From NCBI RefSeq assembly GCF_019145205.1, contig NZ_JAHSTT010000001.1, forward strand, positions 372,001-436,000: DNA of 64,000 nucleotides, written 5' to 3'. Origin of the DNA: Pseudomonas khavaziana (GTDB taxonomy: Bacteria; Pseudomonadota; Gammaproteobacteria; Pseudomonadales; Pseudomonadaceae). A program made the position numbers and the translations under genes. Below the pieces are notes generated by a model. That model saw only the letters and a program-made list of their open reading frames with translations. It made no database searches and was not told where the DNA came from. This document shows positions 27,196 through 35,672 of this stretch, piece after piece (position 1 is the stretch's first letter; every line of letters begins with the position of its first letter).

Positions 27196-28758
27196 TTATC
27201 CTTGGCTGGTAGGAGAGCTGACGAGATTCTTATAAATATTTGTAGCTGTCGAGGTCGTCCATCCACCGCTATGATAGTCGAGACCTTGAACCTTATATCT
27301 ATTGTCTGGAAGTTCAAAGCCGAACTCTTGGAATATTAAGGCAGCATTGTTAACTGCATTGTCTTCCAATGGGAATGGCTTGTTATCCAGGCTCTGATTT
27401 ATTGATTGAAGTGTGTCAAAAATGAGTTCGCCTATACCTGAGCCTTCGGACATCCTCATTTTGGGTCGTCGGGTGATGTAATCTGGTAGTTCGAGAGAAA
27501 AGGCGTCCCTCAGTAGCGCTTTTGTAAAGTCCTCTCTTACATGAAACTCCATCGGTGCTGATATTATGAAATCGACAAGATCTTTGTCGAGAAACGGTAC
27601 GCGGCATTCCACTGTATTGAACATGCTCATTCTATCCACACGCTGTAGATCGGTTCGATACAAATTCTTGATTTTATGTAACTGAAGTGCTCGTCGGTCA
27701 CTCGCCCCTTGAAAAAAGTCATAGCCAGCGAATAGCTCATCACTGCCATCTCCAGATAGAGCTATGCGTATTCCGTCTTCTTTCATTCGTGAAAAAGCCG
27801 AATGTATAGTTAACGCATCAGTTATATCCACGGGTTCAAACTGTTCAGAGACATATATGCTGGTTCTAATCGACTGCATCAGGTCGGCACGATCAACATC
27901 AGAAACTACTATTTTAATGCCGAGTTCCTTGCAAAATCTCTGCGCGAATACCAAGTCGGCTGAACCCGCCACGCCTACCGTATAGGCGGTGACGTTCTTA
28001 TGGTATAGGTTAGCAAGATAAAGAACTATCGCGCTATCTAGCCCGCCAGAGAAAACTACTCCGATCGGTAGATCCGTATTCACTTGGCGCTGTACCGAAA
28101 GGTGCAGTAACTCATTGCATTTGTTTGCCGTAGAGTTGTAGTCAAGTCGCGGATCTATACGGTCGCTCACTGCATAATATGCGTTCTGTTCGCCGTCAAA
28201 CCAATAATGTCCGGGTGAAATTTCTTGTGTCTTGTTGGTCAACCCGATCAGTGCTTTCAGTTCCGAAGCGAAATAGAGGGCTGATCCTTCTTGGGCCCAA
28301 TATAGAGGCTTTACGCCCAGCCGGTCCCTCGCGGCGAAAACAGTGTTGTCTTCCGCTGAATAAATAATGAATGCGAATATTCCATTGAAACGGGTTAAAC
28401 AGGATTTTCCCCAATGGATATAGGCCCTGAGTACTAACTCAGTATCTGAGTGGCCTGAAAACTCTACACCGTGCGATGATAAAATCAATCGCAACTCATC
28501 CAGGTTGTAGATTTCGCCATTAAATATAACTGCGTGACCCGACAGACTATCTATGAACGGCTGATTGTTGTCTTGTCTCTCCACGATAGGTAAGCGATTG
28601 GTACCCATAGCAGCATGAGAAAATATATAGCGCTCTCCAAATCTTTCAGCCGCGCCCCTGTGTGAGATTCTTCCTAGTATTTCTACTAAAGTAGCCTCAA
28701 GGTCGAGATTTTCATCAGAACGGGTAGAGGTCTCAAATATTGCAGCTATCCCGCACAT
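27196..28758 (-). CDS. Asparagine-synthetase-like glutamine amidotransferase
   Basis: A 520-residue AsnB-family protein. It has the N-terminal nucleophile Cys2 (MCGI), the class II glutaminase domain (FNGEIYN, SHSDTE-like GHSDTELVL, RDRLGVKPLYW), and a synthetase domain with the ATP pyrophosphatase motif FSGGLDSA and SGDGSDELFAGYD. It is somewhat short for E. coli AsnB. Retention of Cys2 argues for a true glutamine-dependent amidation, unlike beta-lactam synthetase, which has lost it. It begins one base after the ATP-grasp stop. In a biosynthetic cluster it may amidate a carboxyl group of the product (inference). Confidence 0.85.
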   Translation of the reverse strand: MCGIAAIFETSTRSDENLDLEATLVEILGRISHRGAAERFGERYIFSHAAMGTNRLPIVERQDNNQPFIDSLSGHAVIFNGEIYNLDELRLILSSHGVEFSGHSDTELVLRAYIHWGKSCLTRFNGIFAFIIYSAEDNTVFAARDRLGVKPLYWAQEGSALYFASELKALIGLTNKTQEISPGHYWFDGEQNAYYAVSDRIDPRLDYNSTANKCNELLHLSVQRQVNTDLPIGVVFSGGLDSAIVLYLANLYHKNVTAYTVGVAGSADLVFAQRFCKELGIKIVVSDVDRADLMQSIRTSIYVSEQFEPVDITDALTIHSAFSRMKEDGIRIALSGDGSDELFAGYDFFQGASDRRALQLHKIKNLYRTDLQRVDRMSMFNTVECRVPFLDKDLVDFIISAPMEFHVREDFTKALLRDAFSLELPDYITRRPKMRMSEGSGIGELIFDTLQSINQSLDNKPFPLEDNAVNNAALIFQEFGFELPDNRYKVQGLDYHSGGWTTSTATNIYKNLVSSPTSQG

Positions 28759-30162
28759 TTAGCACTGCTCCACTAATTTTTTTTCAGTGTGTTCAGATAG
28801 ATCGACTCTGATGTTTTCCTCATACTCTTTATGCAAGTGGAGTATCTCGTCTATAGACTGTGCTTTCACCCACATCTTAGCGATATAAGCTTCTTCGTTC
28901 TCCACATCGAAGAACCCATCTTTGTGGCCATTGGTACTGGGCAGTACCTGCGATAGGACCTCACACGCAGAATCAACTTCCGGCAGCTTTATAGCTTCGA
29001 TATATCCTGAGTGAGCTGGATAGAATAGCAGCATCGCGTAGACGGCGTTCTTCGGCACGATCGGAAGATCATCAGCCGTATAGTGCTCTATGGTGACTGG
29101 CTTATTTGTAATGTACTTTACGTTTAAGTCATAAGCGTCACATGCGCACAAGTCCTTAAGCGCTTCATCCACAAAGAACCCGCCGAGCCTCGGATTCACC
29201 TCAATCACCTGAGGGCCACTTTTAGAAAGTTTGAACTCGACGTGTAAAAAGCCGTTTCTTATCTTCAGTGCTCTTATAGAATTGCTGATAGTTGAAACGA
29301 TCATCGATATCTGGTCGTTGGAAAAGCTCTGCGGCGGTGTAACGATAACTTTTTCTAAAACCGTGCTGGATGCAGTGCTTGTTATCATTTTTTCAAATAT
29401 CAGCATTGGGTGAATATTGCCGTCGATCACTAAACATTCTAGAGAGCCTTCGGGTCCATCGATGAACTCTTCAATTAGAATGGAGACTCCTGGTGTATAT
29501 AGCACTGGGGTTTCTTCTAAAGAAGTAAGCCATTTTTCAACGCCAGAGAAAGAATAGGCTCCGGGCACGTCAGGGAATCTTTGTATGAAGTGCCTGTATG
29601 CCTTTTCAAGACTCTTTCGATCATTACATATCGAAACAAATGCCGAGCCGCCTCCGTACACCGGTTTCATCACGACGGGATAGATAAGGTCGTCAACGGT
29701 TTCAAAGTTCCCGTTGAAGAGCTGGAATTTGACGGGTAAGGAGCCTTTTATATTGTTTAACTTTGAACGCATTAAGTACTTGTTATTACAGTTTTCTAGC
29801 GGTTCGGCGTTGTAGTAGTTTAGTCCGTATTGCCTGGCGACCTCTTCAACTACAGGGTTGGCATCCCCGCGCGGTGTTACGTGGGCGGGGTAGCAAAACA
29901 GCCCTTTCACGCTGTATGTCTGGCTTAAATTTTCTACTGCGTGGAGCACTTCGCTTGTTTCAATACGATCCACTAAAATTATTTCATCGCTTTCATTGCT
30001 AGCTTCGCTGATGTTTTTACTGTCTTTTGCGATGATTGTTACACACCTGATGCCTTCTTTTGCAGCAGCTTGAAAGTGTAACCTTCTATATAAATAGAGT
30101 GAGGTTGATAGATAGTCGTTGTCGATGAAAATCAATATTTCAGGCTTCATGTGTTGGTCCAT
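28759..30162 (-). CDS. ATP-grasp carboxylate-amine ligase
   Basis: A 467-residue ATP-grasp protein. The ATP-binding loop is YPVVMKPVYGGGSA near residue 162, and the Mg-binding end is LHVEFKLS followed by VIEVNPRLGG. Relatives join amino acids into dipeptides (BacD, DdaF, TblF-like) or add amino groups to carboxylates in purine and arginine metabolism. Being first of the contiguous cluster genes, it is the best candidate for peptide-bond formation. Two starts are possible, ATG 30162 and ATG 30150; neither has a strong ribosome site. Two small reading frames precede it on the same strand. Confidence 0.84.
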   Translation of the reverse strand: MDQHMKPEILIFIDNDYLSTSLYLYRRLHFQAAAKEGIRCVTIIAKDSKNISEASNESDEIILVDRIETSEVLHAVENLSQTYSVKGLFCYPAHVTPRGDANPVVEEVARQYGLNYYNAEPLENCNNKYLMRSKLNNIKGSLPVKFQLFNGNFETVDDLIYPVVMKPVYGGGSAFVSICNDRKSLEKAYRHFIQRFPDVPGAYSFSGVEKWLTSLEETPVLYTPGVSILIEEFIDGPEGSLECLVIDGNIHPMLIFEKMITSTASSTVLEKVIVTPPQSFSNDQISMIVSTISNSIRALKIRNGFLHVEFKLSKSGPQVIEVNPRLGGFFVDEALKDLCACDAYDLNVKYITNKPVTIEHYTADDLPIVPKNAVYAMLLFYPAHSGYIEAIKLPEVDSACEVLSQVLPSTNGHKDGFFDVENEEAYIAKMWVKAQSIDEILHLHKEYEENIRVDLSEHTEKKLVEQC

Positions 30163-30197
30163 GATGATTTAGAGTTTTGTAAGAATAAGACAGCGAG

Positions 30198-30398
30198 CTA
30201 ACGTATGCGCTGGAGGTGACACGCATGTTGGTAGGTTTTTTTGGGGAGTGTCACAGTTAAATCAGTCTCACCGAGATAGTAGATATCTCTACGGGGGCGG
30301 CCTGTCGTTATGAAGTAGGCGTATGTATGCGGGTGAACTTGCATACTGAGAGGATGAAACAAAACGTTTAGCTTGCGCTCACTCGAATGGTTCAGCAT
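30198..30398 (-). CDS. Small ORF upstream of ATP-grasp gene (uncertain)
   Basis: A possible 66-residue protein starting MLNHSSERK and ending ACHLQRIR, basic and rich in His, Tyr and Thr. It has a usable ribosome site (AAAGGAAT, nine bases before ATG) and stops 35 bases before the ATP-grasp gene on the same strand. No family is recognised. The same DNA holds inverted repeats (30216-30254, 30279-30292), so it could instead be the untranslated leader of the operon. Confidence 0.3.
   Translation of the reverse strand: MLNHSSERKLNVLFHPLSMQVHPHTYAYFITTGRPRRDIYYLGETDLTVTLPKKTYQHACHLQRIR
30216..30292. promoter_or_regulatory. Inverted repeats ahead of the cluster
   Basis: GTGACAC (30216-30222) faces GTGTCAC (30248-30254), and GTAGATATCTCTAC (30279-30292) is a palindrome with five-base arms. 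They lie 54-130 bases before the ATP-grasp start and could be operator sites of the cluster. No regulator gene is present in the cluster itself. If the overlapping 66-codon frame is real, these would be chance or internal structure. Confidence 0.25.
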
Positions 30399-30404
30399 TA
30401 TTAT

Positions 30405-30560
30405 CTATTCCTTTAGATATTCGCTTCTAGCGTTGATCAATTTGGTGTACGAGTTGAGTTTTCTGCCCTTCTTGTCCATGGTAGCCATGAATGTTTGCAG
30501 TTTAGCTACAATTGAACGGGGCTTTCGTGCGGTGGTGGCGGCTTTACTATCGACGTGCAT
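30405..30560 (-). CDS. Small Lys/Arg-rich ORF (uncertain)
   Basis: A 51-codon frame starting MHVDSKAATTARK and ending NARSEYLKE, rich in Lys, Arg, Thr and Ser. Its final codons contain the ribosome site of the next 66-codon frame, six bases away, a layout that suggests coupling if both are genes. Its own ribosome site is poor. No homologue is recognised. It could be a leader peptide, a peptide scaffold or chance. Confidence 0.22.
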   Translation of the reverse strand: MHVDSKAATTARKPRSIVAKLQTFMATMDKKGRKLNSYTKLINARSEYLKE

Positions 30561-30817
30561 GCCTGACAGATAACCATCCCCAGCATGTCATCGACAGAAA
30601 CCAGGCTCCGGATATCTTTTGAATGTTCAGTAGGCGCATCGGGCCGGCAGGTCAGGAGTCTGGATATTCCAGTGCGCCGTTTGTATTGGCGAATGATCCA
30701 GCGGTCGAAGCTGGTTTCGTCGATGCCGGTAATGGCGCTGTTCTTGAGGGGGACGCGGAAATGGTCCAGGACATTCTCAAGCAGGCCATGGTTTGCTTCT
30801 GGGACATGAAACAACAT
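30506..30817 (-). CDS. Unrecognised 103-residue ORF
   Basis: An open frame starting MLFHVPEANHGLLENVL with a good ribosome site (AAGGA seven bases upstream). It partly overlaps the 51-codon frame on the same strand in another phase, so both cannot be normal genes. No family is recognised. It lies in a patchwork between the cluster and an IS3 remnant and may be debris of another mobile element or a true small protein. Confidence 0.25.
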   Translation of the reverse strand: MLFHVPEANHGLLENVLDHFRVPLKNSAITGIDETSFDRWIIRQYKRRTGISRLLTCRPDAPTEHSKDIRSLVSVDDMLGMVICQACTSIVKPPPPHESPVQL

Positions 30818-30969
30818 AGACAATCCTTCGCTATGTGAACTGCGCTTTCGCGGTCATGTTTCCTTGCCGATGCACTTAAACTGTGCAACGGGTTTAGACT
30901 ACATGCGAAATATGCCGGCACGCAATACTCCTCCGAGCCGAAGTTTTCTCAATTTACCCAGGAGTGCGG

Positions 30970-31400
30970 TTGAAGTTTCGCCTTCATCAATCCGAGATCC
31001 GCAGACTAGACAGTTCGCCGCCTATGCCAGTTGCTTAAACCTCACGCCAGCAATTAATGCGCCTGGCCGGCAGAACCGTAGCCGGTGCCGACCAAGGATG
31101 ATCAACGTCTGCCTGGGCTGGCCAAAATAGTGGCTGGACAGCGGCGGTGTATGCAGTCACCGCAAAATCCATGACGACCTGCGTGCGCTTGAAACCGTGC
31201 GCCAGCGTCGTGTTGTTCGATTGATGTGTCTGGAGCGGCCGCGCTCGCGGGCAGGGTATCAGTGCTGACCAGGACGTTATGCTGGCGAGCCTGCAGTGAC
31301 TTCACCAAGTCATCTTGAGCGCCGATTCAATGTCTGCCAACCCAACAAAGACTAGTTACGGACATTACCTAGCTGCACGTACGGATCTATGCGCAGTGGA
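30970..31400 (+). pseudogene. Decayed IS3-family transposase OrfB
   Basis: Translation of this stretch gives pieces typical of IS3-group OrfB in several frames: TVRRLCQLLK and TKDDQRL near 31011-31110, WLDSGGVCSHRKIHDDLRAL from 31132, HLERRFNVCQPNK near 31310-31350, then VTDIT after a frame change near 31357. In-frame stops at about 31269 and 31353 and missing catalytic C-terminal sequence show it is dead. It marks the right edge of the acquired cluster. Confidence 0.75.
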
Positions 31401-31508
31401 GGAGGGAGGTGACTGGCATTCCTACCGCCATCTCAACAGCGGTACCAGGCTCGTGACGTCTCGGCCAGCGCCGCTGTGGCGCCAAGGGCTGTCGTCAAGA
31501 AAGATCCA

Positions 31509-32858
31509 TCAATGGCCCAACCCGTATTTTTTGACCTTGTCGAACAACGTGGTCTTGGCCATTCCCAGTTCCTGGCTGGCCTGGGTCAGGTTGCCGCCGC
31601 TGCGTTGCAGGGCGTCGCTGAGCAGGTTGCGCTCAAAGGCTTCCACTGCCTCGGTAAAGGCCAGGCCCTGGTTACCGCTGCCGGCGCCGCTTTTCTTGAA
31701 GGCGGGCAGGCCGAGGGCGAAGCGTTCGGCAACGTTGCGTAGCTCCCGCACGTTGCCCGGCCAGTCGTGGCTCATCAGGCTGGACAGTGTCTGGTTGTCG
31801 AGGTCCGGGACGCTGCGGTCGAAGCGCAGTGACGATTGCTGCAGGAAGTGTTCGAACAGCTGCAGGATGTCTTCGCGCCGCTCGCGCAGGGGCGGCAGTT
31901 CCAGGGTCACCACATTGAGGCGGTAGTACAGGTCGCTGCGGAACTGACTGGCGCGGCTCAGCTCGTCGAGGTCGGACTTGGTGGCGGCGATCACCCGGCA
32001 ATCCACCGCCACGCTCTGGTTCGAACCCAGGCGTTCCAGGGTGCGTTCCTGTAGGACACGCAGCAGTTTGATCTGCAGGTTGATCGGCATGCTTTCCACT
32101 TCATCGAGGAAGAGAGTGCCTTGGTGGGCGTGCTCGATCTTGCCGATGCGGCGCTTGCCGGCGCCGGTAAAGGCGTTGGCCTCGTGGCCGAAAATTTCGC
32201 TTTCGAACAGGTTCTCCGGCAGGCCTCCGCAGTTCAAGGCGACGAACTGGTGGGAATGGCGCCGGCTGAAATCATGCAGGCAGCGCGCGACCAACTCCTT
32301 GCCTGTGCCGGTCTCGCCTTCGATCAGCACGTTGGCCGAGGTGTCGGCGACGTTGGCGATCAGTTCGCGCAGGTTTTGCATCGCCGGCGAGCGACCGATA
32401 ATGCGGCCTTCCAACGAGTCGCGCTCGGCCAGTTGGCGACGCAACGACCAGACTTCCCGCGCCAGCCCGCGCTGCTCCAGGGCGCGGCGGGCGACTTCCA
32501 CCAGGCGCTCGGGGGAGAAGGGCTTTTCCATGAAATCGTAGGCGCCATTGCGCATGGCACCGACCGCCATGGAGATGTCGCCGTGCCCGGTGATCAGCAC
32601 CACCGGCAGGCTTTTATCCAGGGCCTTGAGGCGGGTCAGCAGTTCCAGGCCATCAATGCCCGGCAGGCGGATATCACTGATGACGATGCCGGCGAAGTTT
32701 TCGCCGACGCGATGCAGCGCCTCTTCGGCACTGCCCACGCCGATGCTGGGAATGTCCTCCAGCGCCAGAGCTTGCTGGCAGCCGAGCAGCACATGGGGGT
32801 CGTCCTCGACAATCAGCACGTTGAGGTCCTCGGTCGCAGTTGTAGTGTCTGTATTCAT
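31509..32858 (-). CDS. aauR: Response regulator AauR
   Basis: A 449-residue NtrC/DctD-type activator of sigma-54 promoters. The receiver domain has EDDP and the phospho-Asp in SDIRLPG; the AAA+ domain has GETGTGKE, the contact loop reading NAFTGA rather than GAFTGA, and GTLFLDEVES; a Fis-type helix-turn-helix ends the protein. With AauS it controls uptake and use of glutamate and aspartate in P. putida, and the aat transporter genes lie directly beyond aauS here. It overlaps aauS by four bases. Its sites are visible upstream of aatJ. Confidence 0.87.
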   Translation of the reverse strand: MNTDTTTATEDLNVLIVEDDPHVLLGCQQALALEDIPSIGVGSAEEALHRVGENFAGIVISDIRLPGIDGLELLTRLKALDKSLPVVLITGHGDISMAVGAMRNGAYDFMEKPFSPERLVEVARRALEQRGLAREVWSLRRQLAERDSLEGRIIGRSPAMQNLRELIANVADTSANVLIEGETGTGKELVARCLHDFSRRHSHQFVALNCGGLPENLFESEIFGHEANAFTGAGKRRIGKIEHAHQGTLFLDEVESMPINLQIKLLRVLQERTLERLGSNQSVAVDCRVIAATKSDLDELSRASQFRSDLYYRLNVVTLELPPLRERREDILQLFEHFLQQSSLRFDRSVPDLDNQTLSSLMSHDWPGNVRELRNVAERFALGLPAFKKSGAGSGNQGLAFTEAVEAFERNLLSDALQRSGGNLTQASQELGMAKTTLFDKVKKYGLGH

Positions 32859-34756
32859 GTCGACTCGGCTTGTTGAGCGCCCACCAGCGGCAGGCTCAGG
32901 ACAAAGGCAGTACCACCACCGGCCGGGTGCTCCACGGCGAGGTTGCCGCCGGTGGCCGCCGCGAGGCTGGCCGAGAGCGTCAGCCCCAGGCCCAGACCCT
33001 GCTCGCCAGGCTTGGTGGTGAAGAACGGTTCGAACAAATGCTTGCGCGTCTCGGGGTCGATACCATGGCCGTTGTCACGCACCCGAAGGCGGTATTTGCC
33101 ATCAATCACCTGGCCTTCCAGCCACAGTTGCGGTGCCGGTTGCACCTGCATCGCATCAAGGGCGTTACCGATCAGGTTGACCAGGATCTGCTCCAGGCGC
33201 GTCTGGTCGATCTGCAATTGGGCGTTGCTGAAGTCTCGGTGCAAGGTCAACGGCAGGCCATCGAGCCGCGGGCCGAGCACCTGGAACGCGGCGTCCACGG
33301 CCTTGCCGAGGTTGGCTTCGCCCTGGTCGTCACCGCGTCGGGCAAAGGAGCGCAGGCTGGCGGTGATGCGGCCCATGCGGTCGATCAATTCGTTGATGGC
33401 CTTGAGGTTGGTACTGGCGGTATCCAGGGCGCCGCGCTCGAGGAAACGCACGGTGTTGCCGGACAACGTGCGCAGGGCCGCCAGCGGTTGGTTCAATTCG
33501 TGGGCGATGCTGGTGGACATCTGGCCGATGGCCGCGAGTTTGCCGGCCTGCACCAATTCGTCCTGGGCGTGGCGCAGGGTTTCTTCGGCCTGGCGCCGTT
33601 CGCGGATCTGGCCCTTGAGCCGTTCGTTGCTGGCGCGCAGGTCGGCGGTGCGTTCGGCAATCCGCCGTTCCAGTTGGCTGTTGGCTTCCTGCAGGGCTTC
33701 CCGGGCAGCGAGGCGGGTGGCAATGACTTTGCGCCGTTCATTCCACGCAATCAGCAAGAAGGCCACCAGGCCAAACGCCACGGCTACCAGGATGCCCTGG
33801 TTGATCGCGGCGCGGCGCAGGTCGTTGAGCGGGGTGAGGAGGGTGAAATGCCACGGTGTGTCGTTGAGCGGGCGGGTTTGCGCCAGGTAGCTGACGGCGT
33901 GTTCGTCGTTGACTACTTCGCTGTTGGCCGGAAAGGTCAGTTTCTCGGTGCCTTCGTTCAGGCGCTCACGGGCCAGGGGCTGCAGTTCGTTGAGTGTTGC
34001 CCAGTAATATTGCAGGCTGTGGGCCAGGCGTTCCTTAATGTCTTCGCTCAACGGGCGTACGGCCTTGAGGCGGCGGGCCGGGTCGCTGGAGAGGATGATG
34101 ATGCCGTTCTCGTCGCTCACGAAGGCTTCGAGGCGGGCGCGCTGCCAGCGCTCTTCCAGGGCTTCGAGACGGACCTTGACCACCGCGACGCCGATGATCT
34201 TGCCATGCTCTTCCAGGCCATGGGCCAGGTAATAGCCGGGTTCGCCGTTGGTGCTGCCAATGCCATAGAAACGGCCTGGCTGGCCACGTACGGCATTCTG
34301 GAAATAGGCGCGGAAGGACAGGTCTTCGCCCTGGTAACTGTCGGCATCGCGCCAGTTACTGGTGGCCAGCACGCGGCCGGTGGTGTCCATTACGTAGATG
34401 GCCCGGCTGCGACTGCGGCGGTTCAGGCCCTCGAGGTAAGCGTTGACCGTGGTGCGGGTTTCCTGGTTCGGGTCGGCCAGCAACCGCGAAACGCTAGACT
34501 CCAGCTCCAGCAGGCTGGGCAGGTAGGTGTATTTGCTCAGTTCGCTTTCGACGGTGCGGGCGTGCAGCTCCAACTGGCGTTCGCCGTTGTCGCTGAGGGT
34601 GCGGATGCCATAGTAGTCACTGACCCAGAAGCCGATATAACCCAGGCCGACCATCAGGGCGATGATCAACGGCGGCAGGAACAGTTGGCGTATCAGACGA
34701 GGCTTCACGGCAAGTGATGGCGGCGCGGCGCGATATTGATGGGGGTCGCATTTCAT
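32855..34756 (-). CDS. aauS: Sensor kinase AauS
   Basis: A 633-residue DctB-like histidine kinase. A membrane helix near residues 27-46 and another near 320-338 bracket a periplasmic PAS-like (dCache) sensor. A coiled-coil linker leads to the HisKA motif IAHELNQPLAALR and the ATPase motifs NLIGNALDAM, DNGHGI and QGLGLGLTLS. Acidic amino acids, directly or through the binding protein, are the expected signal. ATG 34756 is preferred over the GTG one codon earlier, with AAGG upstream. In P. aeruginosa, as I recall, ansB and ggt lie between aauS and aatP; here only a REPIN does. Confidence 0.86.
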   Translation of the reverse strand: MKCDPHQYRAAPPSLAVKPRLIRQLFLPPLIIALMVGLGYIGFWVSDYYGIRTLSDNGERQLELHARTVESELSKYTYLPSLLELESSVSRLLADPNQETRTTVNAYLEGLNRRSRSRAIYVMDTTGRVLATSNWRDADSYQGEDLSFRAYFQNAVRGQPGRFYGIGSTNGEPGYYLAHGLEEHGKIIGVAVVKVRLEALEERWQRARLEAFVSDENGIIILSSDPARRLKAVRPLSEDIKERLAHSLQYYWATLNELQPLARERLNEGTEKLTFPANSEVVNDEHAVSYLAQTRPLNDTPWHFTLLTPLNDLRRAAINQGILVAVAFGLVAFLLIAWNERRKVIATRLAAREALQEANSQLERRIAERTADLRASNERLKGQIRERRQAEETLRHAQDELVQAGKLAAIGQMSTSIAHELNQPLAALRTLSGNTVRFLERGALDTASTNLKAINELIDRMGRITASLRSFARRGDDQGEANLGKAVDAAFQVLGPRLDGLPLTLHRDFSNAQLQIDQTRLEQILVNLIGNALDAMQVQPAPQLWLEGQVIDGKYRLRVRDNGHGIDPETRKHLFEPFFTTKPGEQGLGLGLTLSASLAAATGGNLAVEHPAGGGTAFVLSLPLVGAQQAEST

Positions 34757-34802
34757 CACAGATGCCTTGGGTCAACCAGAGCTGCCAGCCTGTGTGGTCC
34801 AG

Positions 34803-34890
34803 TGTGGGAGGGGGCTAGCCCCGATAGCAGTGTGTCAGTCGGCATACCTTTCACTGATCCACCGCTATCGGAAGCAAGCCCCCTCCCACA
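34803..34890. repeat. REPIN between aauS and aatP
   Basis: TGTGGGAGGGGGCTAGCCCC faces GGAAGCAAGCCCCCTCCCACA with a short palindromic loop. It occupies most of the 180-base gap after aatP and upstream of the aauS start. Confidence 0.87.
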
Positions 34891-34937
34891 TTGGCCCGGT
34901 TTCTACAGTAGGAGCTGTGTACTTAGCTAGGTAGTAC

Positions 34938-35672
34938 TTAGTGCTGCAGGATTTTCTCAAGGAAGTGCTGCGCGCGTTCAGAGCGGGCGCTGATGTCGCC
35001 GAAGAACTCTTCCTTCGGGCAGTCCTCGATGATTTTGCCGGCGTCCATGAAGATCACGCGGTCGGCCACTTTGCGCGCAAAGCCCATTTCGTGGGTCACG
35101 CACATCATGGTCATGCCCTCGTGGGCCAGTTGCACCATCACGTCGAGTACTTCGTTGACCATTTCCGGGTCCAGCGCCGAGGTCGGTTCGTCGAACAGCA
35201 TGACGATCGGGTCCATGGCCAGGGCGCGGGCAATCGCCACACGTTGCTGCTGGCCACCGGAGAGCTGGCCTGGGTGTTTGTGGGCATGTGCCGACAAGCC
35301 CACGCGATCGAGCAGTTGCAGGCCCTTCTTGGTCGCCTCTTCCTTGCTGCGGCCCAGCACCTTGATCTGCGCGATGGTCAGGTTTTCGGTGATGGTCAGG
35401 TGCGGGAACAGCTCGAAGTGCTGGAACACCATGCCCACCCGCGAACGCAGTTTCGGCAGGTTGGTCTTCGGGTCAGCAATGGAGGTGCCATCGACCACTA
35501 CGTCGCCTTTCTGGAACGGTTCCAAAGCGTTGACGCACTTGATCAGGGTGGATTTGCCCGAGCCGGACGGCCCGCACACCACGATCACTTCGCCTTTTTT
35601 AACCTCGGTGCTGCAATCGGTCAGCACCTGGAAGTCGCCATACCACTTGTTGATGTTCTTGATAGAGATCAT
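34938..35672 (-). CDS. aatP: Glutamate/aspartate ABC transporter ATPase AatP
   Basis: A 244-residue ATPase of the polar amino-acid uptake family (GlnQ/GltL-like). It shows Walker [10 protein letters not shown], the signature LSGGQQQR, Walker [13 protein letters not shown] and the switch His in CVTHEMGFA. It powers import of acidic amino acids through AatQM, fed by AatJ. It is the last gene of the aatJQMP operon and overlaps aatM by four bases. Confidence 0.92.
   Translation of the reverse strand: MISIKNINKWYGDFQVLTDCSTEVKKGEVIVVCGPSGSGKSTLIKCVNALEPFQKGDVVVDGTSIADPKTNLPKLRSRVGMVFQHFELFPHLTITENLTIAQIKVLGRSKEEATKKGLQLLDRVGLSAHAHKHPGQLSGGQQQRVAIARALAMDPIVMLFDEPTSALDPEMVNEVLDVMVQLAHEGMTMMCVTHEMGFARKVADRVIFMDAGKIIEDCPKEEFFGDISARSERAQHFLEKILQH

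Noticed and set aside
27196..28758. Beta-lactam synthetase assignment for the AsnB-like gene
   Set aside because: The glutaminase Cys2 and glutaminase loops are kept, unlike known beta-lactam synthetases; kept only as an alternative.
32870..34717. A 615-codon open frame antisense to aauS
   Set aside because: The opposite strand encodes a complete histidine kinase with all motifs; the antisense product is low-complexity Gly/Ala/Val/Gln-rich sequence.
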